The notes under the pieces were generated by a model. It ran no database searches and was not told where the DNA came from. It saw only the letters and a list, made by a program, of their open reading frames with translations. The translations under genes and the position numbers were made by a program. DNA of 64,000 nt from Jongsikchunia kroppenstedtii DSM 45133 (lineage in GTDB: Bacteria; Actinomycetota; Actinomycetes; Mycobacteriales; Mycobacteriaceae), in assembly GCF_000380485.1 (NCBI RefSeq), contig NZ_AQYG01000044.1, positions 124,001 through 188,000 on the forward strand, given 5' to 3'. Shown here one piece after another: positions 34,303 to 41,413 of the stretch. How positions within the stretch are numbered: the first letter of the stretch is position 1; each line of letters begins with the position of its first letter.

Positions 34303-35081
34303 TTCGGCTCCCGGTGTTCCAGGAATGCCGCGGTGGCCTCGACGCGGTCCGCGGTCGCCGAGGTGATCACCTGATTGCGGTTCTCGAACTCGATCGCTGC
34401 GCGCAGTGATCCGGCCTCGACTCCCTGCCACATCCCGACCTTGGTCAGCTCGACGGAAAACGGCGGATTCGCCATGATCTCGCGCGCCTTGTTCTCGCAG
34501 GCGCCGGCGAGATCGTCGACCACCGCCGACACCAGCCCGATGCGCTCGGCCTCGGCGGCATCGAAACGCCGTCCGGTGAGCATGAGTTCGTGCGCATGGC
34601 CCGCACCGACGATGCGCGGCAGCAACCACGACGAACCCAGGTCGCACGCGGAGTAGCCGGCACGGATGAACGCGACCGAGAAGATCGAGTCCGGCGACGC
34701 GATGCGAATGTCGGCGGCCAGTGCGAGCGCCAGGCCGGCGCCCACCGCGGGTCCGTGCACCGCCGCGATCACCGGCATGGGCAGCTCGTGCACCCGCATG
34801 ATCAGCGCGGCGATCTCGCGCTGGCGGATCATGTCGCCGCGGGTGGTTCCGTAGCGCGCGCCGTAGTCATCGCCGTATCCGTTCAGATCCAGCCCGGCGC
34901 TGAAGGCGCGTCCGGCACCGGAGATCACGACCGCACGGATCTCGTCGGCGGACTCGGTATCCGTCAGCGCGTCGTTGAGCTCGGCGACGAGTTCACGGGT
35001 GAGGGTGTTGAGCTTGTGGGGCCGGTTGAGGGTGAGCGTTCGGAGACCAGGAATCGGGTCGGTGACGAGTATGGTGTTCAC
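34287..35081 (-). CDS. Crotonase-family protein lacking hydratase glutamates
   Basis: 264 residues from GTG 35081 (VNTILVTDPIPGL). Crotonase fold with GAGRAFSAGLDLNGYG and HGPAVGAGLALALAADIRIAS. The two glutamates of enoyl-CoA hydratase are replaced (Ala in GAGLAL, Phe in SVAFIRAG), while an Asp is present in ACDLGSS. It may be an isomerase, a hydrolase or another crotonase activity rather than a hydratase. An upstream in-frame ATG at 35156 would overlap the palindrome of the TetR promoter and is unlikely. Divergent from the TetR gene at 35189. Confidence 0.8.
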   Translation of the reverse strand: MNTILVTDPIPGLRTLTLNRPHKLNTLTRELVAELNDALTDTESADEIRAVVISGAGRAFSAGLDLNGYGDDYGARYGTTRGDMIRQREIAALIMRVHELPMPVIAAVHGPAVGAGLALALAADIRIASPDSIFSVAFIRAGYSACDLGSSWLLPRIVGAGHAHELMLTGRRFDAAEAERIGLVSAVVDDLAGACENKAREIMANPPFSVELTKVGMWQGVEAGSLRAAIEFENRNQVITSATADRVEATAAFLEHREPNYSGR

Positions 35082-35153
35082 GCAAGTATCGCAGCAGCGC
35101 GACGCCGATCTGGTGTGTCGCAATCTCGTACTCCGGCACAGCGGGACTATTCG

Positions 35154-35169
35154 CATACAGCTGTGTATG
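35154..35169. promoter_or_regulatory. TetR autoregulatory operator candidate
   Basis: CATACA-GCTG-TGTATG, perfect 6 bp arms, lies just upstream of a -10 like TACTAT at 35177-35182. TACTAT ends 6 bases before GTG 35189, so the TetR message is probably leaderless and a protein bound here would block RNA polymerase. The site also faces the divergent crotonase gene. Confidence 0.6.
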
Positions 35170-35188
35170 TAAATGCTACTATCGCCGG

Positions 35189-35833
35189 GTGCCAGCCCAA
35201 CGAACCCGCCGTACGCAGGCCGAACGCAGTGCCGAGATGCGTGCGCGGCTGCTCGACGCGACCGTCGATTGTCTGATCGAGTACGGCTACGGCGGTACCA
35301 CCACGCCTCGGGTCGCCGAAAAGGCCGGTGTCACCCGGGGCGCCCAGGTGCATCACTTCGGATCCAAGGCCGACCTGGTCGTCGCGGCGGTTCAGCATCT
35401 GGCGGGCAAGCGTGTCGAGGAGGTGCTGCAGCGGATCGATGCGATCTCCGAATACGAGAGCGATCCCGTCGGCATGACCCTCGACTTTCTCTGGGAGATC
35501 CATCGCGGCCCGGTGCATGCCGCGAGTATCGAGCTGTGGACCGCGGGTCGCACCGACCGGGCACTGGCCGCGGAGATCGCGAAATTCGAAGAGTCGGTGA
35601 CGAAGACGATCGTCGCCGCGGTCTCGGAGCGCATCCCCGAGCATGCCGACCGCAAGACCGCACGTGACTTCGTCTTCACCGCCATGGACACCATGCGTGG
35701 CATCTCCGTCGCCGGATTCGTCGACGACGACCCGGACCGGCTGGAGCGCAAATGGGGGCGGGCGCGAAAGTTCTTGTATGACGCGGGGGTTCACGCGCTG
35801 GAAGGACGACTCCAGGCAGGCGCCAGCGGATAG
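35189..35833 (+). CDS. TetR-family transcriptional regulator
   Basis: 214 residues, HTH at about 20-65 (YGYGGTTTPRVAEKAGVTRG, then QVHHFGSKADLV). GTG 35189 is chosen because it stands 6 bases after a TACTAT -10 element without any Shine-Dalgarno, the pattern of leaderless actinobacterial genes. Probably represses itself and the divergent crotonase gene through CATACA-N4-TGTATG, and perhaps the acyl-CoA oxidase-like gene that follows after 27 bp. Ligand unknown. Confidence 0.85.
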   Translation: MPAQRTRRTQAERSAEMRARLLDATVDCLIEYGYGGTTTPRVAEKAGVTRGAQVHHFGSKADLVVAAVQHLAGKRVEEVLQRIDAISEYESDPVGMTLDFLWEIHRGPVHAASIELWTAGRTDRALAAEIAKFEESVTKTIVAAVSERIPEHADRKTARDFVFTAMDTMRGISVAGFVDDDPDRLERKWGRARKFLYDAGVHALEGRLQAGASG

Positions 35834-35860
35834 CGCCCGATCCGGCTACTGTCGGGTCTC

Positions 35861-37810
35861 ATGACCGATTCTGCGATCGACGACACGGTGACGGACTCCG
35901 ACCTCGCGGCTGCGCTGCGGGCCGTATTGGACGGCCGGTGGGGGAGCGTTCGCGACCAGGCTCGCGACGAGCTGGCCGACTCGTCCTGGCTGCCGGACCC
36001 GTCGCTCACCATGCAGGAAGCGCGAGATCGGGTACTCGGTCAGCTGCAGGTGCTGGCCAAAGCGGGGGTGCCCAAGCCGGGGTTCACCCCGCAGCAGGGC
36101 GGTACCGGCGATGTCGGGGCGTCGATCACCGCGATTGAGATGCTCGGCTACGCCGACCTGTCGCTGATGGTGAAGGCGGGTGTGCAGTGGGGGCTGTTCG
36201 GCGGTGCCGTAGCGGGGCTGGGCACGGAGCGGCATTTCGGGCTGGTCCCCGGGCTCATCGACCTGTCGGTGCTCGGCTGTTTCGCGATGACCGAGACCGG
36301 TCACGGCTCCAACGTTCAGCAGCTGGAGACGACCGCGCACTATGACGCGGCGACCGAGGAATTCGTCATTCATTCGCCGACGCCGTCGTCACGCAAGGAC
36401 TACATCGGGGGTGCTGCCGAACATGCCCGGGTCGCAGCGGTTTTCGCGCAGCTGATCACCGCCGCTCCGGGTGCCGAGCCGGAAGACCGCGGCGTGCACT
36501 GCTTCGTCGTGCCGATCCGCGATGACGCCGGTGCCGATCTGCCGGGCGTGACCACCTCCGACTGCGGCTACAAGGGCGGACTGCGTTCGGTCGACAACGG
36601 TCGCATCATGTTCGATCAGGTCCGGGTGCCGCGGACCGCGCTGCTCAACCGTTACGCCGACGTGGAGCCGGACGGCACCTACGTATCGCCGATCGAGAAC
36701 GACAACAAGCGGTTCTTCACCATGCTCGGCACGCTCATTCGCGGTCGGGTGGCGGTCGGTGCGGCCAGCGGCGCTGCGTCGCGCAAGGCGCTCACCATCG
36801 CCATCCGGTACGGGTTGGGGCGCAGGCAGTTCGAGGATCCGTCCACCGGAGACGAGAGCCTGCTTCTCGACTACCGGATGCATCAGCGTCGGCTGCTGCC
36901 ACTGCTGGCGCGGAGCTACGCCTTCGCGCTCCGACAGAACGAGGTGGTTGCCGAGCTGCATGAGGTCCAGTCGAGCACCGAGGTCGACCAGGTGCGCCAA
37001 CGTCAGCTCGAGGCCGAGGCGGCCAGCAACAAGGCAGCCGCGACCTGGCATTCGGCCGACGCGATCCAGACCGCCCGCGAATGCTGCGGTGGCGCAGGCT
37101 ATCTGGCGGCCAACCAGCTGTCGACCATTCGTGACGACCACGACGTCTTCACCACGTTCGAGGGAGACAATCTGGTACTGACGCAGTTGGTGGCCAAGGA
37201 GCAACTGACGGCCTTCGCCGAGGAGATGCATGGTCTGAACGCCGCCGGCTGGGCGAGGTTCGTCGCCGACACGGCGCGCAGCACGTTCCTGGAGAAGTCA
37301 GCGGCGCGGCAGATCGTGCAGACGCTGCTGGACGACTCCGACGAGAACTTCGAAGAGAGTGAACTGACCAAGCGCGGCGTGCAGCTGCGGATGCTCGGTG
37401 AGCGCGAAGATCATCTGCTGCGATCGGCGGCGCAGCGCATGCGCCGGGCGAATGAGCCGGACGAGGACGCGTTCGAGGTCTTCAACAATGCCCAGGATCA
37501 CATCATCGCCGTCGGCGAGGCGCATGCCGAACGCGTGGCGCTGGAGGCCTTCGTCGACGCCTTGCACGGTATGGAGGAGGCGCCTGCGAAGGACCTGTTG
37601 CGCCGCGTCTGCGACCTCTACGTGTACGCGACGCTGGAGAAGCACCTGAGCTGGTACCTCAGCTACCGGATGGTTTCGGTGGAGCGGGCCAAGGCGATTC
37701 GGCGTGGGGTCAACGAACTCTGTGCGGAGTTGCGGCCGCACGCGCGGACATTGGTGGATGCGTTCGGCATCCCCGAGGAACTGCTGGCTACGGAAATGCC
37801 GCTCTCCTGA
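35861..37810 (+). CDS. Acyl-CoA oxidase-like flavoprotein
   Basis: 649 residues, well above the 380-400 of ordinary acyl-CoA dehydrogenases and in the range of acyl-CoA oxidases. The flavin segment is FAMTETGHGSNVQQLETTA; the catalytic Glu lies in TFEGDNLVLTQ, the oxidase-type motif; a C-terminal helical extension of about 200 residues follows. Oxidases pass electrons to oxygen and form peroxide, dehydrogenases to ETF; which applies here is not settled by sequence. The first step of beta-oxidation of a long or bulky acyl-CoA is likely. It ends directly at the promoter of the next gene. Confidence 0.88.
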   Translation: MTDSAIDDTVTDSDLAAALRAVLDGRWGSVRDQARDELADSSWLPDPSLTMQEARDRVLGQLQVLAKAGVPKPGFTPQQGGTGDVGASITAIEMLGYADLSLMVKAGVQWGLFGGAVAGLGTERHFGLVPGLIDLSVLGCFAMTETGHGSNVQQLETTAHYDAATEEFVIHSPTPSSRKDYIGGAAEHARVAAVFAQLITAAPGAEPEDRGVHCFVVPIRDDAGADLPGVTTSDCGYKGGLRSVDNGRIMFDQVRVPRTALLNRYADVEPDGTYVSPIENDNKRFFTMLGTLIRGRVAVGAASGAASRKALTIAIRYGLGRRQFEDPSTGDESLLLDYRMHQRRLLPLLARSYAFALRQNEVVAELHEVQSSTEVDQVRQRQLEAEAASNKAAATWHSADAIQTARECCGGAGYLAANQLSTIRDDHDVFTTFEGDNLVLTQLVAKEQLTAFAEEMHGLNAAGWARFVADTARSTFLEKSAARQIVQTLLDDSDENFEESELTKRGVQLRMLGEREDHLLRSAAQRMRRANEPDEDAFEVFNNAQDHIIAVGEAHAERVALEAFVDALHGMEEAPAKDLLRRVCDLYVYATLEKHLSWYLSYRMVSVERAKAIRRGVNELCAELRPHARTLVDAFGIPEELLATEMPLS

Positions 37811-37835
37811 CCCGAGCGACCGTTCGGCGTAATGT
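37807..37835 (+). promoter_or_regulatory. Leaderless promoter of the quinone oxidoreductase-like gene
   Basis: CTGACC at 37807-37812 (-35) and TAATGT at 37830-37835 (-10) are 17 bp apart, and ATG 37843 follows 7 bases after the -10 element with no Shine-Dalgarno. The -35 overlaps the stop codon of the preceding gene. Confidence 0.5.
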
Positions 37836-37842
37836 GCAAATC

Positions 37843-38814
37843 ATGCGTGCACAGGTATTGACGGAAGAAATCGGCCCCGACGGATTGCAGCTGCAGGAGC
37901 GGCCCGATCCGGTCCCGCAGCCCGGCATGGCGGTGGTCGATGTGAAGGCATGCGGTGTGTGTTTTCCCGACGTGCTGATGACCCAGGGCAAGTATCAGCT
38001 GCGGCCGGAATTGCCGTTCGTGACCGGGACCGAGGTGGCGGGTGTGGTGTCGGCGGTGGCCGATGGCGAGACCGCGGTCAAGGTCGGCGATCGAGTGCTG
38101 ACGACCGTGCTCGGAGGTTTTGCGGAAAAGACGATCGCGCCGGCGCAGATGATGCTGCCGATGCCGCCGGAGCTGACCTTCGATGAGGGCGCTGCGCTCG
38201 GGATCAACTATCAGACAGCCTATTTCGCGCTGAAGATCCGTGCTGACCTGCAACCGGATGAAACAGTGCTGGTGCTCGGCAGCGCGGGCGGCATCGGAGT
38301 CGCGACCATCCAGGTGGCCAAGGCCATGGGGGCGAAGGTGATCGCCGCTGTGCACCGCACCGGTGCCGCCGACATGCTGACCGAATTGGGCGCCGATCAC
38401 GTTGTGCAGCTCGAGGAGGGCTGGGGCGACAAGGTCAAGGAACTGACGGGTGGCGCCGGGGCCGAGGTGGTGATGGATCCGGTCGGCGGCGACGTCTTCG
38501 ATGAGGCGCTGCGGCAGACCAAGCGGGGCGGTCGCTATGTGGTCATCGGCTTCGCCGCGGGCGGCATTCCGACGGTGAAGATCAATCGGATCCTGTTCCG
38601 CAACATCGCTGTCATGGGCGCAGCGTGGGGCGAATGGGTCCGGACCGATATGGCGGAGGTCGGCCGCATCCAGGAGGCGCTCAACGCCATGATCGCCGAC
38701 GGGCTGCGGCCGCCGGTCAACGTGCGCTACGCGCTCGAGGAAGTGCCGCAGGCGATCGCCGATCTCGCCGACGGCAAAGTGAAGGGTAAGGCGATCATCT
38801 CGATCGCCGACTAG
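37843..38814 (+). CDS. NADPH:quinone oxidoreductase-like (MDR family)
   Basis: 323 residues of the medium-chain dehydrogenase/reductase superfamily, zinc-free type: GroES-like N-terminal domain (VDVKACGVCFPDVLM) and a Rossmann domain with LGSAGGIGVATIQVAKAMGAKV for NADPH. Zinc-ligand cysteines of alcohol dehydrogenases are missing. It may reduce quinones or the double bond of an enone or enoyl-CoA, which would fit a degradation pathway. ATG 37843 is preferred to GTG 37834 because of the leaderless promoter. Possibly also co-transcribed with the oxidase-like gene 32 bp upstream. Confidence 0.87.
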   Translation: MRAQVLTEEIGPDGLQLQERPDPVPQPGMAVVDVKACGVCFPDVLMTQGKYQLRPELPFVTGTEVAGVVSAVADGETAVKVGDRVLTTVLGGFAEKTIAPAQMMLPMPPELTFDEGAALGINYQTAYFALKIRADLQPDETVLVLGSAGGIGVATIQVAKAMGAKVIAAVHRTGAADMLTELGADHVVQLEEGWGDKVKELTGGAGAEVVMDPVGGDVFDEALRQTKRGGRYVVIGFAAGGIPTVKINRILFRNIAVMGAAWGEWVRTDMAEVGRIQEALNAMIADGLRPPVNVRYALEEVPQAIADLADGKVKGKAIISIAD

Positions 38815-38922
38815 CTGGTGCCAGCTGTACGACCGGCCGCGTTATGACGAAGTGCCGCATACAAAGGCGGTATTGCGGGCCTCCGTCAACCTCGCCGGAT
38901 CGTCCAGCTGATCACCAGCTAG
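38811..38922. repeat. Long-range inverted repeat around a stop codon
   Basis: CTAGCTGGTG (38811-38820) is the exact complement of CACCAGCTAG (38913-38922); inside these, AGCTG and CAGCT add five more pairs. The left arm contains the stop codon of the quinone oxidoreductase-like gene and the right arm ends 22 bp before the DUF2277 start. The 90 bases between show no gene. It might fold the 130 bp leader of DUF2277, or be a terminator. Confidence 0.4.
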
Positions 38923-38944
38923 CAGATTGATATGAGGAGTCATC

Positions 38945-39229
38945 ATGTGCCGCAACATCACCGAGCTGCGCGGCCTGGAGCCGGCGGCCACCGACGAGGA
39001 GATCAGCGCCGCGGCGTGGCAATACGTCCGCAAGGTCAGCGGGATCACCAAACCGTCGGACGCCAATCGAGCCGCGCTGGAGAAAGCCGCACGGATCGTC
39101 ACCAAGGCGACCACGGAGATGCTCGACGCGCTGCCCGAGCGGCGGCAGCCGCCGAAGACGGTGCCGCCGCTGCGGCGACCTGAGGTGCGTGCCCGGATCG
39201 CGGCGCGCGAGGCGGCCGCGGCTCGATAG
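38945..39229 (+). CDS. DUF2277 family small protein
   Basis: 94 residues. The N-terminus MCRNITELRGLEP and the segment EISAAAWQYVRKVSGITKPS are the signature of DUF2277. The C-terminal third is rich in Arg, Pro and Ala. Function unknown; the family is widespread in actinobacteria and often close to degradation genes, but no activity is established to my knowledge. GAGGAG stands 7 bases before ATG 38945. It is followed by a perfect 29 bp hairpin facing a convergent gene. Confidence 0.85.
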   Translation: MCRNITELRGLEPAATDEEISAAAWQYVRKVSGITKPSDANRAALEKAARIVTKATTEMLDALPERRQPPKTVPPLRRPEVRARIAAREAAAAR

Positions 39230-39245
39230 CCCGTCAAGCCAGCAC

Positions 39246-39312
39246 GTTTCCAACAGCAGCGGGCATTCGCGACAGCATTTCGGTGTCGCGAATGCCCGCT
39301 GCTGTTGGAAAC
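39246..39312. terminator. Perfect 29 bp inverted repeat between convergent genes
   Basis: Left arm 39246-39274 and right arm 39284-39312 are exactly complementary over 29 bases, with the 9-base loop GCATTTCGG. It fills most of the 92 bp between the DUF2277 gene and the convergent CMD gene, and should stop transcription from both sides. It is the longest perfect dyad I found in the window. Confidence 0.85.
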
Positions 39313-39321
39313 AGGTAGCGG

Positions 39322-39738
39322 CTAGCCCTGCTGGGCTTCCTTCTCCTTCTGCGCCTTCTTCTGCTTGTAGATGGCCTTGCCGAAGGTCATCTCCAGCTGC
39401 GTCCCCATCGGCCAGCCGACGTAATAGCAGAGGAAGAGCGCGATCTCGTGCAACTGCTCGGGAGTCACTTCGCCGTTCGCGAGGGCCGCTCCCGCCTGCA
39501 CCTCGGCGATGTTCCACTGCCCGGTGGCGGCGACCGCGCCGAACAGCAGCAGCCGGCGTTCGCGGATGGTCAGGCCTTCGCGCGACCAGACCTCGCCGAA
39601 GACATGGTCGACGGTGTGCGCGAAGTAGTCGCCGGTCCCGTCGGCCTGGTCGAACCCGTAGACCTTGCCCATCATCTCGAGGCCGCGCTGGCGCTGCTCG
39701 CTGCGCCCCGTGCCGGCGTTTCCTGAGTTGTCACTCAT
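39322..39738 (-). CDS. Carboxymuconolactone decarboxylase-family protein
   Basis: 138 residues of the CMD/AhpD-like helical fold (RRLLLFGAVAATGQWNIAEVQAGAALANG; LHEIALFLCYYVGWP). The redox CxxC of AhpD is absent. It corresponds in position to Rv0771 of the M. tuberculosis cyp51 locus. A lysine-rich tail closes the protein. True decarboxylase activity is not implied by the family. ATG 39738 overlaps the end of the HIBADH-like gene by 8 bp, so it is the last gene of a four-gene minus-strand operon starting at the aldehyde dehydrogenase. Confidence 0.88.
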   Translation of the reverse strand: MSDNSGNAGTGRSEQRQRGLEMMGKVYGFDQADGTGDYFAHTVDHVFGEVWSREGLTIRERRLLLFGAVAATGQWNIAEVQAGAALANGEVTPEQLHEIALFLCYYVGWPMGTQLEMTFGKAIYKQKKAQKEKEAQQG

Positions 39739-40627
39739 CGTGTCCCGCTCCTACTCCCAGTCCGATTCCGAGGTTGTCGTACGCCAATGCCGTCAGCGGC
39801 AGACCGACGGCCAATTCGTCGCCGAGCGCGAGCGCCAGCGACAGATCCTTCTCGCCCAGGTTGCGCACATGGGTGAAGACGCCGTGCCAGAAGTCGTCCG
39901 GCGCGATGGGCGCGGTGGTGTCGCGCAGCATGATCGCGCCGGCGCCGCCGGAGATCGAATCGGTGTGCCGCACCACCTTTCCGAGATCCACGAGGCTCAC
40001 CCCGGCTGCCTCGGCCAGTCGTTGCGACTCGGTGACGGCGGTGAAGGAGATGAAATGCAGCAGATTGCGGGCCAGCTTCATCTTGGTGCCCGACCCGACG
40101 GGACCGGCATGGATCACCAACTCGGCGAAGGTGCCGAACGGCTCGCTCACCGCCGCGAAGGCCTCGTCGGTACCGCCGATCATCACCGCGAGCCGGCCTT
40201 CCTTTGCCGCGACGGCGCCACCGGACACCGGTGCATCGACCAGCAGAACCCCCTGTGCGGCACAGAGTTCGGCGAGATCGATCGCCGTCTGCGGATGGAT
40301 GGTCGAATGGATCGCGATGACCTGCGGCGCATCCGACTCGCCCCGGCTGGCCAGGATGTCCTCGACCACCGACCGCACCTGCTGATCGTTGAGCACGACG
40401 ATCGACACCACGGCGGCGCCGCGGGCCGCCTCGCCGGCGCTCGCGAAACCGGTCGCCCCCTTGTCGGTGAACGGAGTCAGCGCGTCGGGGTTGACGTCGC
40501 AGACGCGGAGCCCGCCGGGCCAGTCGACGAGTTTGTCGGCTATCGACGCACCCATCATGCCGAGCCCGATGAAGGCGACGGGCCGCACCTGATCGCCCTG
40601 CTCGTTGCTGTCACTTTGTTCGGTCAC
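39731..40627 (-). CDS. 3-hydroxyisobutyrate dehydrogenase-like oxidoreductase
   Basis: 298 residues of the beta-hydroxyacid dehydrogenase family. Rossmann motif GLGMMG at about 21-26, substrate motif VDAPVSGG, and the catalytic Lys in GSGTKMKLARN. It should oxidise a beta-hydroxy acid with NAD(P). GTG 40627 overlaps the TGA of the SDR gene (GTGA), which fixes the start; the longer frame lies inside that gene. It corresponds in position to Rv0770 of M. tuberculosis. Substrate unknown. Confidence 0.88.
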   Translation of the reverse strand: MTEQSDSNEQGDQVRPVAFIGLGMMGASIADKLVDWPGGLRVCDVNPDALTPFTDKGATGFASAGEAARGAAVVSIVVLNDQQVRSVVEDILASRGESDAPQVIAIHSTIHPQTAIDLAELCAAQGVLLVDAPVSGGAVAAKEGRLAVMIGGTDEAFAAVSEPFGTFAELVIHAGPVGSGTKMKLARNLLHFISFTAVTESQRLAEAAGVSLVDLGKVVRHTDSISGGAGAIMLRDTTAPIAPDDFWHGVFTHVRNLGEKDLSLALALGDELAVGLPLTALAYDNLGIGLGVGAGHDE

Positions 40628-41370
40628 GGCCGGAATACCTGTCCGCCATCGACATTGAAGATCTGCCCGGTGATCCAGCTGGCGTCGTCCGACAGCAGGA
40701 ACAGCAGCATGTTGGCCATATCCGCCGGGGTGCCCATGCGGGCGATCGGCAGCTTGCTGACCATGTCCTTGACGATGGCCTCGGGGGTGCTGGTGCGGGT
40801 CGCCTCGGTGTCGGTCGGGCCGGGGGCGATCGCGTTGATGCGGATGCCCTGCCCGCCGAGTTCCACCGACAGCTGCTGGGTGAGGCCGTTGATGCCGACC
40901 TTCGCCAACCCGTAGAAGCCGCTGTACATGTATGCGGCGGTGGAGGATTGGTTGACGATCGCGCTGCCGCGGGGCATGTGCTTGTAGACGGCGCGGGTCA
41001 CGTTGAGTGCACCGTCGAGGTTGACCGACATGAACTTCTTGTAATAGTCCCATGGGACCGTGGTGAGGAAGTCCAGCTTCATGCCGCCGTAGATGGCGGC
41101 GTTGTTCACCAGATAGTTGATCTTTCCGTGCTTCTCGACGGCCGCCGCGGCCATGGCCTTGGCCGAATCCTCGTCCGCCACATCGACCTTGATGAAGGTG
41201 CCGCCGATGTCATCGGCGACGGCCTGGCCCGCCTCGTTCAGGTCGGCGACGATGACGGTGGCGCCCTCGGCCGCGAGGGCCCGGGCATAGCCCTCGCCGA
41301 TGCCGCCGGCGGCGCCGGTCACGATCGCGGTCTTGTCCTGGAAACGCCCTGTTTTTTCCGGAATGGTCAC
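40624..41370 (-). CDS. Short-chain dehydrogenase/reductase
   Basis: 248 residues with GAAGGIGEG cofactor loop, NNAA, catalytic Ser in NQSSTAAY and YGLAK as YxxxK; the C-terminus ends FNVDGGQVFRP. Starts at GTG 41370, with AAGGAG 5 bases upstream, better than any ATG. Positional counterpart of Rv0769. Placed between aldehyde dehydrogenase (43 bp upstream) and HIBADH-like gene (overlap 4 bp), so alcohol, aldehyde and hydroxyacid oxidation are combined in this operon. Confidence 0.88.
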   Translation of the reverse strand: MTIPEKTGRFQDKTAIVTGAAGGIGEGYARALAAEGATVIVADLNEAGQAVADDIGGTFIKVDVADEDSAKAMAAAAVEKHGKINYLVNNAAIYGGMKLDFLTTVPWDYYKKFMSVNLDGALNVTRAVYKHMPRGSAIVNQSSTAAYMYSGFYGLAKVGINGLTQQLSVELGGQGIRINAIAPGPTDTEATRTSTPEAIVKDMVSKLPIARMGTPADMANMLLFLLSDDASWITGQIFNVDGGQVFRP

Positions 41371-41413
41371 TGTGCTCCTTGGTTTATGAGTGATTGACGA
41401 TGGTTGAAGCTGT

